The notes beneath the pieces were generated by a model. The model made no database searches. It worked only from the letters and a program-made list of their open reading frames with translations, and had not been told where the DNA came from. From contig CM041465.1 in assembly GCA_023213395.1 (NCBI GenBank), positions 149,861,741 through 149,925,740 on the forward strand: DNA of 64,000 nucleotides, read 5' to 3'. Origin of the DNA: Cycas panzhihuaensis (lineage: Eukaryota; Cycadophyta). Shown in pieces: positions 36,277-47,307 of this stretch (position 1 is the first letter of the stretch; each line of letters begins with the position of its first letter). The translations under genes and the position numbers were made by a program.

Positions 36277-36668
36277 ACCCCACCTTTCCTTAGCAAGAGG
36301 GAACCACCAACAAGTAAGAATTAAGGGGTTTAGTAAGTTATATGTATGGACTGTTAAGTCATCCAATAAGATGTAAAGCGACTAGGGCCACCAATAGAGT
36401 TATGTGTATGGACCGCTAAGTCATCCAATAAGATGTAAGGCCACTAGGACCACCAATAGAATCATTAAGGATGAAGACCCTTGCTTATGTATTTAAAGGG
36501 TTAAACCACTCGTAATGTATTGAGTATGATATCTTGAAAGGAGAAAGTACTTCAGTACTCATTTTGGTGATTCATTTTCTGTGATCTGCTTGCGTATTCA
36601 TATTATTTGGCTCCATTTTTACTAATAATCACTTCTACAAGCCCAGATTTATGAGAAGGAATGGTCCA
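36268..36668 (+). repeat. 3' LTR of Chromo-2
   Basis: Starts TGTAACATAACCCC, ends GGAATGGTCCA and is followed by the CATTT target duplication. Confidence 0.92.
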
Positions 36669-36970
36669 CATTTGATCCACCTTAAGATCATAGGCATCTA
36701 CTATAATCAATAAAAATTTAATTGAAGCTACCTTTGTAATATAAGAAAATATATTACTAAAATTTATTCCCTTGACTTAGGAATATTCTTTTGGTACTAA
36801 GTAGGCCTTGTACTTTTCTATTTTACCATCTACTTAAAACTTCTTCTTGAAGATCTATTTGTTATTAATAAGTTTTTTGCCATCAGGTAGATCCACCAAA
36901 TCCTATGTGTTATTTTTGTCCAAGGTTGTCATTTCTTCTTTTACAGCCTTCATCTAGAGTTAACTCTCTT
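36669..36970 (-). pseudogene. Copia RT N-terminal part
   Basis: Minus strand: EKYKAYLVPKEYS, stop, VKGI near 36800-36760 (the 'YKARLVAKGY.Q..GID' block) and KVASIKFLLIIVDAYDLKVD toward 36675. Reading stops at the Chromo-2 target duplication and resumes at 29995. Several stops. Confidence 0.85.
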
Positions 36971-38240
36971 TTGAATTTAGAGCCTCATGAACAACACTTG
37001 GATTATCATCTGTAGTAAATAAAATGAAAGATGAGTGATGCAAATCTTTAAGAATATACCTATTTGGTTGTCTTCTCTCATGAGTTGATCTCCTTAAGAT
37101 GTGGGGTTATTGAGGTTAGGCTACCTCCATAACTGGTCCTTCCTCTTTAATTAACTTATATTCTAATATAGAATCTTCATCCCTTATCTCAAACCATACC
37201 TTCTTAGAGTCTTTCTCCTTTAGTTCTCCATCTTACTTTAGAGACTTAAACTCCTTTTTAAAGGAAACATCACAACTATACATAATTTTTTGTGTTTTAA
37301 GGTTACAAAGCTTATGCCTTTAACACCATCACCATAGTCAATGAAAATAGTTTTTTGTGCTTTAAAATCAAACTTAGTGCTCTACAGGCTAGGAACATAT
37401 ATGAAAGCTTTATAACTAAAAACTCTAAGATGACCAAGAGATGACTTCTTACTAAAACATACTTCTTTAAGTATTTTATACACTAAGGAAGTCATTGGTA
37501 ATCTATTTATTAAGTAGCTTGTAGACATCATAGCCTTAACCCATAATTTCTTCTTTAACCTAGTAATATTAACCATAGTCCTTGATTTCTCGAACAAGGT
37601 CTTGTTCATTCTTTCAGTAACTTTGTTCTGTTGTGGTATATAAGGAGTTATCTTCTACTTTACTATCTTACACTACTTACAAAACTACTCAAACTCTTTT
37701 AAGTAAAACTCACCTCTATTATTAGTCCTTAATACCTTGATCTATGTGTCATTATGATTCTTGACTAAGACCTTGAATTCTTTGAATTTACTAAAGACCT
37801 TAGATTTTAGCTAGAGAAAATATAACAATGTCTTTTTTGAGAAATCATCTATAAATAAGACAAAGTATTTAGACTACCCATTGAAGGTACATCAATAAGT
37901 CCAAAAATAACATTATGTACCAGTTACAAAATACCCTTTACTCGCTTTAATCTTAAAGGAAAATTAACTTAATTCTATTTACCATATACATAATACTCAC
38001 AGGAATTAAAAACAAAAGAGCTATTAATTCTACATATGTCTTCTATTATACCTTTGGAGAATAAATCATGGATCCCTTTCTCTCTAATGTGGTCTAATAT
38101 CTAATGCTATAATATAGTGTTACCAATAAGTGATACTTAGGTCCTACCTGCATTATTGCTACTTTCTATAATATCTAGACTATAACTACCAATACACAAT
38201 ATGCTTATATCAAGCTTATACGACATTCCAAATCAAATCC
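36971..38240 (-). pseudogene. Copia integrase
   Basis: The clearest part is 37609-37382: MNKTLFEKSRTMV, VKAMMSTSYLINRLPMTSLV and LGHLRVFSYKAF, the 'LL..A....YW.EA....Y..NR.P...L....P.E.W...KP...HLRVFG' region of copia integrase. The catalytic core upstream (37620-38100) is badly decayed; a 'DV.GP..V.SL' piece is just visible near 37890. No function expected. Confidence 0.75.
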
Positions 38241-38408
38241 CTCTTACTAACACAAATTCTTTTCAAACCATTTTATAATTATCTTTATCAAAAATCACTT
38301 CTATTTTTACATCACCCAATTAACTAATAGATAATAAACTCATAGGTAAACTAAGAATATGACTCACATTAGGGATAATTTTAATCCTTCCATCTCTAAA
38401 CTAAACCT

Positions 38409-38660
38409 TCACCATTCCATAACCCATAATTTATATGAATAATGTTCCATGAGGAATACTTCACCTCTATCAATACTTTTGTATTCATTAAACCACTCCT
38501 TATGGGGAGTAACATGAAGTGAGGCACTAGAGTCAATTAACCAAGACTCAACATTTGACAATTTACCTGAGGTTACTAAATAAATATTACTATCAACTTC
38601 ATTAGAGGATTTTGCTACCATGGAAGAAGTAGCTTTAGGTGGCATTTCCTTTTCAACCTT
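38409..38660 (-). pseudogene. Copia protease
   Basis: Reads NVESWLIDSSASLHVTPHKE on the minus strand near 38555-38500. Copia proteases show W..DSGAS.H.T here, so the active-site glycine is replaced by serine. A zinc-knuckle remnant (GHLKS, stop, C) lies just upstream near 38690-38670. Confidence 0.85.
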
Positions 38661-39406
38661 GGCTCAACACTAGCTCTTTAAATGGCCAATCTTATTATAT
38701 CTCTAATATACTAAGGGGCCTCTACTTGGAGATTTGGATTTCCCTATAGATTTTAGCCATTTGTTACTAGGCCTTTATTGGTTGTGATCTAATATTTGAT
38801 CTCTCACTACTAATTCTTCTTTAAAATGATGCTTAGAAGATTTTTACCTTATCTCTTCTCATAATAAGGTGGTAACAACATTGTCAAATATTATGGTATT
38901 AATAGTTATGATGTTAATCATCATCACAATATTATCCCAAGAATCATGAGATAAATATAATAGGGAAATACACTTATCTTCCTTAAACATTGTTATCCCA
39001 ACTGAAATAAGATGGCTCACCATGGTGTTAAATGTAATGAGATGGTCTGTAACTATATCTCCATCACTCATCCTAAGTGAATATAATTTTTTTCAAATAA
39101 ATAACTTATTAACTAGGGACTTAATCTTATATAAAGCCCCTAACTTATTCTATAGTTCTTCGTTCATAGACTTTATGACAACATTTAACAATATCATGTC
39201 TAAAATATATAACCTTATTGAACTAATTACTTTTGACCAAGCTTCTTTCAGTCTTCATCAGCCATATTCACAAGCTTTGTTTCTACTATAGTGATCTATT
39301 GATCCTTCACAATGAGTATATCTTTCATCTTTAACTTCTATAACTCAAAGTTTTAACCATTAAACTTTTCAATCTCTATCTTCATAGCGCTTTCCATGAT
39401 GTTCAT
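38661..39406 (-). pseudogene. Copia gag
   Basis: Starts at the ATG whose complement is at 39404-39406 (MNIMESAMKIEIEKFNG), followed after a stop by NFEL, stop, KLKMKDIL, which fits the 'F.G.N...WK..M...L' start of plant copia gag. The piece at 39071-38859 (DGDIVTDHLITFNTMVSHLI) is the middle of gag in a shifted frame. Ends in the knuckle remnant near 38670. Confidence 0.8.
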
Positions 39407-39469
39407 ACTCAAGTTTATTAGACAAGGCTCCCACTTGCCAAATAGCTTCTTACAGAATTAAAACCCTTA

Positions 39470-39481
39470 GCTCTTATACTA
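39470..39481 (-). other. Decayed primer binding site of the split copia
   Basis: GCTCTTATACTA on the plus strand corresponds to the complement of TGGTATCAGAGC with two differences. It lies 2 bp inside the right LTR, as expected for a minus-strand element. Confidence 0.75.
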
Positions 39482-39483
39482 AA

Positions 39484-39955
39484 TGAAGAGAAAATATAAA
39501 TATGGAAGTAATGTATTAACATAACTCTAAACTATAGAAAGAATAAATAAAATAAATTAACTAAGTACACAATAAAGAACACTAAGAGATTCTAGTCTAC
39601 ACATAGACCTTTTGTTAATTTGAGCAATAATTAATGAATTATAGAGATGAAAATCCCAACTCTTCCTATTGATTCAATAAAGATTCATCCAATTCTTACA
39701 TGTATCATTACATAAGAATATATAGATACAAATTTATAAGATATTGAATTGTGGTTTTATAATATAATGAGAATAAACCATAGGCTAAAAAAGACCCCAA
39801 TAAGACACCCAAAATTGAACCCTTACCTAGGGGGCTACTAGCCCCTTAAACCCCCCAATCGGGGGCCATACAATAGGCCCTTAGAACCCACTAAGAGGTT
39901 TGGATGTAATGCATATATCCATGTAACAGTTGCAAAGTATTCAAGATATCCAACG
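39484..39955 (-). repeat. 5' LTR (right) of the split copia element
   Basis: Same length as 22130-22601 and shares its G/C-rich core and end. Followed by the ATATT target duplication at 39956-39960. Confidence 0.9.
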
Positions 39956-39960
39956 ATATT

Positions 39961-40179
39961 TTTATATAAAATTTTAATGAAAATATAAGTGTTTTAACTT
40001 TTTAGTGGTATTCTAACTACCTATGAATAAACTGAGGCAGGCAACCAATCATGCTAGTTAGCTACATATAGACTGAGGACTCTTATAGTTATTTTCTTTA
40101 TTTTTGTACGTAATATTCTTACTTTCTAGATGATTTTTATTACCTACTACTTAAAAGATGGCTAATAGAGATGGTACTA
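39961..40179. other. Flank between two copia sequences
   Basis: AT-rich, no coding signal recognised. This is the DNA into which the split copia inserted; it may belong to the copia fragment that follows. Confidence 0.4.
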
Positions 40180-41060
40180 TCACATAAAAACCCATAAGTC
40201 CCAAAAATTATAGACTAAAATGTTATCATGTAGGAAATTATGGTACACTAAAAAGGATTATTAGAAGTGGCAATAACATTCATAATAATCATAAATTCCA
40301 CCTTTATGACAATAGTAATAACAATGTCAATAATATCTATAACCTCAATAATAGAGGCAATAGTAGTAACAATGGTAACAATGACTAATCAAGCAATGTG
40401 GTTAAGTTTCAAATGCAATAGAGAAGTCATATACTAAATTATCAAAATAGTTTCTTAGTGTATCATATAAAATAGGCCCAGATGCTTAAGATGTCTGGTT
40501 CATTAACTTTGGTACATCATGACACATGACTAGAAGGATAAAATGGTTCTTTTAAATGCAGGAAGCAAATAAGAAGGTCACCATTATTGATGATATAGAT
40601 TTAGAGGTCATAGAAGTAGAAAAAGTGGTAATAATTATACCAAATAAAAAATTATAATATTTGGATAATGTTTTATATATATTAAATCTTAAGGCTAGCA
40701 TTATTTCTATAGGGGAGATTGAATAATAGGATATGACTATTACATTTGCTTAAGGATAATGCATGATCTGAGATAAGAAAAGTAATAATATAGTAAAGGG
40801 TTTCAAGAAAAATAACTTATATAAACTATAAGGATACTCTTATATAGAGAGAGTATTCCTATCTATATCTCCAAAATAGAAGCTATGGCATGAACACATG
40901 GGTCATCTAAACCACACTAGTTTCCAACTAATACATAAGCTAAAAATGGTGCATGTTCTTCCTATAATAGATAGTAAAGGTTGCATATATGAACCTTGTA
41001 TATTTGGGAAAAAACATAGAGAGACCTTTCTAAAGGAAAAGGCATGGAGAGTGGAAGTGC
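40180..41060 (+). pseudogene. Copia fragment: gag zinc knuckle, protease, GAG-pre-integrase
   Basis: CYHVGNYGTLKRIIRS near 40220-40268 is a decayed zinc knuckle, followed by an Asn-rich stretch. Near 40497 the frame reads VHFINFGTS-like wording before HMT-type residues, the copia protease site. At 40888-41050 WHEHMGHLNHTSFQLIHKLK and CIFGKKHRETF form the GAG-pre-integrase zinc-binding region (WH..GH.....L, C..C..GK). It stops abruptly at ~41060. No LTR of its own is visible, so it is a truncated older copy. Confidence 0.75.
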
Positions 41061-41905
41061 ATCTTTTGTTGAGGGGAGGGGGGGGAAGAGAGAGGTCACT
41101 AGGAGCTACTACACTCTAACTATGGGTAGGTTAATGCGTGGAAGCTTAGAGGTGTGATATGGTCTTAGCTTGCCCTTAAAGGACATCTATGTACCTTATG
41201 AGCACAGGTTTAGGGACCTGCATAATGCGTGTTCCCTTTCTAACCAATAGGGTTTTGGTTTCAAGTTGGTAAGTGATGCATTTAGGTTGCAAAGGACTTA
41301 GCCTTCTCAGATTACTAAGTGGCCTAGGTAGGTTTCTCCTATCCTCAATTTGGAAGAGGTGACAGGTTTCCTTCTCGGGAGAAGGGATGATAACAAGCAG
41401 AAAATAAGGGCTAAAGAAGAGGTTTGGTATGTTTTCCTCTTTGTTTAAAGGGTTTCCTCTTAAGTTATATAGGAATATAAAGTTTTACTCGAGTGTAGTG
41501 CTTTATTTCAAGTGTAGTGTTTTATATTATATTTACATCATAACAAAATGAAAGGAACTAATAAATGTAATGATCAACATACAATAAATACAAATCCTCA
41601 CTCTTAATTCACTCCTTTTATCTTTTGGCCTTAGATAAAACTTTTAAGTTTTTATTCTTAAAAGGAAAAGACAATGATGTGATTGAGAGTGATGCAAAAG
41701 AATAGAAAGGAGCAATATTTTTCTTTTTATATGGGAGTGCAATGCAAATGTTTCCCTAGTATGCTTTTCTTTTATATAAAATAAAAAGAGTAAGAAAGAA
41801 GAGAAAAATTCCCTTTTTCAAATGATTCTCTTTTCTTATTTATGCAAGGAAACATGCTCTTCCAAACTAAACCTTTAACTTTTACTTTGCATGCATATGC
41901 ATGTG
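41061..41905. other. Unassigned DNA with a possible coding remnant
   Basis: Around 41170-41440 a mostly open plus-strand frame includes KDIYVPYEHRFRDLHNACSL, VSDAFRLQRT and ILNLEEVTGFLLGRRDDNK, with only a few stops. I cannot assign it to a family. The remainder (41460-41905) is A/T-rich and noncoding-looking. Confidence 0.35.
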
Positions 41906-41910
41906 CAAAT

Positions 41911-42082
41911 TATTAAAATATAATATCTAATCCTTTTTATATTAATGACACATGTCATTATGCTATGTATCGGTTACAAGTAGTTCAAGAGGGTTACAAA
42001 CCCTAATTGTATATATATACTCATATACTCTCAATAAGATTATCAAGTATTATTCATTAGCCATTTTAGCATTAATCCTACA
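41911..42082 (+). repeat. 5' LTR of the 41.9-kb copia
   Basis: Short LTR ending ATCCTACA, directly followed by the PBS. Includes CATGTCATTATGCTATGTAT and a TGTATATATATAC TATA-like stretch. It carries 13 bp more than the 3' copy around 41985. Confidence 0.9.
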
Positions 42083-42095
42083 TGGTATCAGAGCC
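42083..42095 (+). other. Copia primer binding site (initiator tRNA-Met)
   Basis: TGGTATCAGAGCC abuts the LTR; a perfect iMet-type site. Confidence 0.92.
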
Positions 42096-42793
42096 ATTTT
42101 AGGTCTATATCTTGTCTAGAGAAATATTTTCGTACGACTGTACAGACAGGTCTGTACACTAGTAGGTCAAAAAGAATAAATCTTAGAATTTGATGAAATT
42201 CCACCAAGAGGGCCGTCTTGACTTGCTTTTCATTTTCTCTAAAGGATCAAATTCCAATTTTGTCATTTTGATGCCCTAAAGACTGCCCAAAGTTGTATGA
42301 CTGCCATTGGAGACTTTTGCTTGTTTCTCATTATATTGACGTCTATACTGGGAAAACTTGGTATCAATAGAAATCCCTCAGCATAATCTTTCCATTGATA
42401 TATGACTTAAAGGCCTTCTCCTTCAGATCTGAAAGAAATAAGCAAAATTGTGAAAAAACCCTAGCTGCCCATTAGAGTTTCACCTAGTTTTTTCTCCTCA
42501 CTGAGAGATCCATTCAAAAAAATAATTACAGATCATGAATCTACACATCAAGGCTATTCTTTTGACACCTCTTTCAGAGCATTTTGAGAAAGTTAATTTT
42601 TTGACTCATTTATTATGCAGTACTGCCATCTGTATAACTACTAGTAATAGTTTTTTAATCCCATGAAAGCACTAAAAAAACCTCCTTGTTGCATTTTCCT
42701 TGGTTTGACTGAGTATTCTAGTCCCTTTTATTTCTTGAAAATATATTAAAAAGGGAGATATATTTATTGCACTTGTCTTCTTCTTCTTCCACA

Positions 42794-43158
42794 GGTAGAT
42801 AACTCTACTTGGTAATTACCTGTTCCCAACCTTAGACACTCTATTCTGAGGGTCTATAAAAATCGCATTGGATTTGTCGTTCTTAGCTAAGCACGTTGGG
42901 AGTTCGAAACCATTGTGTGAAGTGAGGGGAACCAAAAGGACCCAATACCCAAGTCTTAGATAGAACTCGCTCATAGATTTGAGCCTCCATATATCGAAAG
43001 GTATATAGGAGGACCTTATAGGACCTTGAGCCCAACCTAGATTAGGAAGCCCAACTGACTACTGAAGCCTTGTAGTGTAGTGGTTAGTGGTTACTTCCAT
43101 GAAGCTACCTATCTCAAATCTCCATTGGAGCTTTATTGATAGCCCTACGAGTCCAAGT
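42794..43158 (+). other. Leader module of the copia element, shared with the two chromoviruses
   Basis: Starts GGTAGATAACTC. Ordered words shared with 30676-31093: GGGTCTATAAAAATCGCA, TGTCGTTCTTAGCTAAGCA, a GAACTCGCTC-type word, GCCTCCATATAT, TATATAGGAGGACC, CTTGTAGTGTAGTGGTTAGT at 43069-43088, and TACGAGTCCAAG. It ends about 40 bp before the gag start at 43198. GTTCGAAACC at 42902-42911 resembles a pol III B box but lies upstream of the A-box-like word, so no tRNA or SINE head is formed in the usual order. Confidence 0.75.
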
Positions 43159-43197
43159 AATCTCGTGTCTAGACTTGATAGAATTACTCATCTTCTC

Positions 43198-46100
43198 ATG
43201 GCTTCCTCTCTTCAACTTTCCAAGTTTGAAAAACTCACCGGTGATAACTATAAATCATGGAAGACTAAGATGAGATCCATACTAGTGGATCAGGGTGAAT
43301 GGGACCATACAGAGAGCATCAAACTTGAGCCTACAGATGTTGCTAAAAAGAAGGTACACATGGAACAAAAAGGTCTTGCACTTGCCTCAATAACTCTGTC
43401 AGTTGAAGACTCCATCCTACCTCACATAGCTGGTGCCACTAATCCTCATGAATCTTGGACCACATTGAAGACCCTGTATGCCTAGAAAAACACAGCTCGT
43501 GTCATAGCACTCAAAAGCTAAATGGCTACCCTAAGTATGTCTGAATCGGAAGACTTCACCTCTTTTCTTAGATGATTCAAGCTACTTCATGAAAACCTAA
43601 TGTCAGTTGGGGTGAGTTATTCAGATGGTGACCTCATTGACCTTATTATACACAAACTTCCTGCCCAATTCTGAAACTTTATTACATCTTATAAGTTGAC
43701 GACAGAAATTGCATAGCACTCAATCACTACTGTTTGTGGCCAACTTCTACATCATGAGCAGACTGAAACCAATCTCAAAAATGAATTGGAAAACGCATTT
43801 TCATCTAGAGTGAGTATATGAGATACAGGCACCACCAACACAGGAGTTTTTCATGGATTAGACTAAGGGAGAAGATGACCCACAAACTATACTCCTAGTA
43901 GAGGATGATCTTCTCCTTGCACTCATCCTATCTAGTACTCAAGAGGACGACTTGGTCACCAAATCATTTGTTATTATTGTGGAAAAACTAGTCACTACAC
44001 AACTGACTGTCATCACCATAAATCTCACATAGAAAGGGGAATCATAGCTTCAGGTAGCTACTCAGGACAACCTGACAAAAAGGAGTCAATTGAAGAAGAA
44101 GAAGAAGAAGAGACCGCATTTGTAACAACTCTTTCCTCAGCAGTAAAGAACATAAATCATGATGATTGGTTTATAAACTCTGGAGCTTCTAGACACATGA
44201 TCCACAAGCGAGCTTGGTTCAGCAGCATAAGGCCTTCTCAAAATTGCAGCTCAATTGAACTTGGAGATGACACCACTCATCCAATACAAGGACATAGAAC
44301 AGTTCCTATTACCTTGCCAAATGGGAACACTAAAAAAGTTGGCCATGTGCTCTATGTACCAGGAATGACAAAAAACCTGTTATCTATATCTCAGTTGACA
44401 GACAACAAGCTCCAGGTCCTATTTGATGGTGATGGATATGTCATTTTTGATAAATACAAAGGGAACAAAGTGATTGGTGAAGGCATTAAAACTAATGGAT
44501 TATACAAATTTCTTGCCACACCAGTTCACACTGCTCTTCGTGTAACTAAAAATATTGATAATGGAAAAATTTGGCATTTGTGTTATGGTCATTTGTCTTA
44601 TAATGCTTTATCCTTATTAAGCAAACATGATATGGTGTATGGCCTTCCATGGATAAAAAAATCTAGCTCTATTTGTAACACATGCATGATGGGCAAATAA
44701 CATAAACTGCAATTCTTTGACAACACTACAAGAGCACATTGCAAATTGCAACTAATTCACAGTGATCTCTGTGGTCCATTCACTCCTCCATCCTTACAAG
44801 GGGCACACTACTATTTGACCTTCATAGATGATCACACTAGAAAGATCTGGATCTATTTTCTTAAATTAAAGTCTGATGTATTTGACACCTTTCTTAAATT
44901 CAAAGGCAAAGTTAAAAGAGAAAGTGAATGTAGCATCAAATACTTAAGGATTGACAATGGTGGGGAATTCACATCTAATAAATTCACACAATATTGCAAG
45001 AAAAATGGTATACAAAGATAATTTATAACTCCCTACACTCCACAATCCAATGGAATGGCTAAGAGGAAAAATAGGACCATGACGGAGATGACTTATTCCT
45101 TGCTAAAACAAAAAGGGGTAAGCAACAAATATTGGGCTGAAGTAGCAAATACAGCTATATACCTTCTCAATAGAAGTCCAACTAAATCTTTAGAGAACAT
45201 AACCCCTAAAGAAGCATGGTCAGGTCAGAAACCAGATGTCTCACACCTTCGAGTCTTTGGATCGACCGTCTACATGCACATTCCTACTAAAAAGAGAAAG
45301 AAATTAGATGATAAAAGTAGGAGATGCATTCTTATGGGATATAGTAAAGTATCCAAAGTATATCGATGCCTAGATCCTCTAACCAATAAGATTTATCCCA
45401 GTAGGGATGTGCACTTTGACGAATCAACTGATGAAGACTAGGTTGATGGGAAAACTGTATCTACTCAATCAGTTGATATCAACATACCAAGTTGGACTCA
45501 ATCTCACTCTAAGATAGATCAAGGTGAACAGCAAAGAACAGAAAATGCACCACCACCTGCTATCACTACAAGTGTCTTTGATGAAGGATCGCACTTATAT
45601 GAACAAAACAAAGCTATCAACAACTCAATTCAACCACAAAATCCCTCATAAAAAAAGGTGCCAAAATGGTACCTAAAAACAATGGAGGAATCCAGAGTAA
45701 ATGTAGATCTCATTCAAGAAGGGAAAAGAACCAAAAGTCAAATGCATCATGGGCTTGTTTCTCAACATGATATATCATATCAACAAGCCCAAAATGATCC
45801 TTGTTGGAAAGAAGCAATGAATGAAGAAATGGAATCAATCTAGAGTAATAAAACTTGGAAACTCACTACTCCTCCATAGGGAAAACCCATCATTGGATGC
45901 AGATGGTTGTATAAAATCAAGGAGAAATATGATAGCTCAATTGATAAATATAAGGCATAACTTGTTGTAAAAGGCTACTCTCAAACTCAAGGAATAGATT
46001 ATGATGAAACATTTGCTCCTGTCAGTAAAATGACTACACTTATGATGGTGATTGCCTTAGCCGCATAAAATAATTAGACAGTGTATCAAATGGATGTCAA

Positions 46101-47292
46101 AGGAGCCTTTCTCAATGGAGATCTTTAAGAGGAAGTATACATGGAGCAGCCTCCAGGATGTGTCGCACAAGGATAGTAGCATCTAGTCTGCAAACTCAAC
46201 AAAGCTCTTTATGGACTAAAACAAGCTCCTAGAGCATGGTATGCAAAGATGGACTCATACCTGCAAAATCTTGGGATGAAAAGATCAGAAGCTGACTCTG
46301 GGCTTTACATTCACATTGACAAGAATAACCAGGTCACCATTCTTATATTGTATGTAGATGATCTAATTCTCTCTAGGAGCAACACCAACTGGATTAACTC
46401 ATTGCGACTTCAATTGTCAAAAACCTTCAAAATGACAGACTTAGGTGAGATTCACTACTACCTTTGGATAGAAATTCATAAGTTGAAAGATGGAATTTTC
46501 ATGCATCAAAGCAAGTATACAGCACAGATACTGAAAGACTTTAGTATGATGGATTACAAACCATCTTTCATGCCCATGAGTTCTGGAATCAAACTTACTG
46601 TTGATCCAAATGGGGAGCTAGTAAATGATATCCTTGATAGGAAACTTGTTGGAAATCTCATATATCTCACTTCAACAAGATTAGACATTGCATTCGTAGT
46701 GGGACTAATCTCAAGGTACATGTCTAACCCAAAGGTGTCTCATTGGAAAGCAGCCAAGCATATTCTTTGATACCTGCAAGAAATAAAGGCTTATGGGATT
46801 TACCACAACAATCAAGGATCAAATCAATTAACCAGGTACACAGACTATCAAGGCAGAGACATCGATGATCAAAATCCACTTTTGTATACTGTTTTGACTT
46901 GGGAAATGGCATTATATCTTGGAGAATGAAGAAACAATCCATTGTATCATTATCTACATCTAAAGCAGAATACCATGCATCAGTTCAACCCTCCTGTGAA
47001 GCTATTTGGCTAAGATGTCTTTTGGATGAACTACAGTTTTTTAAAAGGCTACAACCATAATCAACTGTGACAATTAGAGCACCATTCAAATGATGAAAAA
47101 CCCAATTTTTCATGCCTAAATGAAACATATTGAAGTTCATGACCACTTCATCTGAGAGAAAGTAGACAGAGGGGAAGTCAAATTATCCTATTGTCCAAGC
47201 TCAGAACAATTAGCTGACATCTTCACAAAACCTCTTCCCAAGGAGAAGTTCATGTACCTCAGAGATAAGATCAACATGAAGGAAAAGGTTAT
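43198..47292 (+). pseudogene. Copia gag-pol
   Basis: Start ATG at 43198 (MASSLQLSKFEKLTGDNYKS). Zinc knuckle CYYCGKTSHYTTDC at 43969. Protease FINSGASRHM near 44170, where the usual catalytic Asp is Asn. GAG-pre-integrase WHLCYGHLSYNALSLL near 44572 with CNTCMMGK. Integrase has IHSDLCGPF (44755), RIDNGGEF (44947) and NGMAKRKNRT (45049), where Lys at 45061-45063 replaces the catalytic Glu. RT has QMDVKGAFLNGDL (46087) and LYVDDLIL near 46348 with the catalytic aspartates kept. RNase H changes frame near 46860 and ends with QLADIFTKPLPKEKF near 47215. About two dozen stops, mostly TAA or TAG at Gln or Trp positions. Confidence 0.9.
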
Positions 47293-47297
47293 GAAAT

Positions 47298-47307
47298 TAA
47301 GAGGGGA
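47298..47307 (+). other. Polypurine tract of the copia element
   Basis: AAGAGGGGA directly before the 3' LTR. Confidence 0.85.

Larger units (their letters stand above)
29996..36668 (+). mobile_element. Chromo-2: chromodomain Ty3/gypsy element with frame-intact, stop-ridden gag-pol
   Basis: LTRs of 401 bp (29996-30396, 36268-36668), iMet PBS, leader, single gag-pol frame ending in a chromodomain, polypurine tract and a perfect CATTT target duplication (29991-29995 and 36669-36673). It sits in the RT of the minus-strand copia. By hand count the LTRs differ at about 30 of 401 positions, mostly transitions, so it is younger than its host. It belongs to the same broad chromovirus group as Chromo-1 but to a different family. 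Confidence 0.93.
22130..39955 (-). mobile_element. Ty1/copia element, minus strand, split by two gypsy insertions
   Basis: LTRs of 472 bp at 22130-22601 and 39484-39955 are flanked by the perfect 5-bp target duplication ATATT (22125-22129 and 39956-39960). Removing Chromo-1 and Chromo-2 leaves about 5.1 kb, a normal copia length. Minus-strand gag, protease, integrase, RT and RNase H occur in copia order from right to left. The RT is interrupted twice: by Chromo-1 and, 66 bp away, by Chromo-2. Many stops and frameshifts occur, so this is the oldest layer of the nest. Confidence 0.9.

Noticed and set aside
42902-42911. GTTCGAAACC as part of a tRNA gene
   Set aside because: No acceptor or anticodon stem can be paired around it, and the A-box-like word lies downstream rather than upstream.
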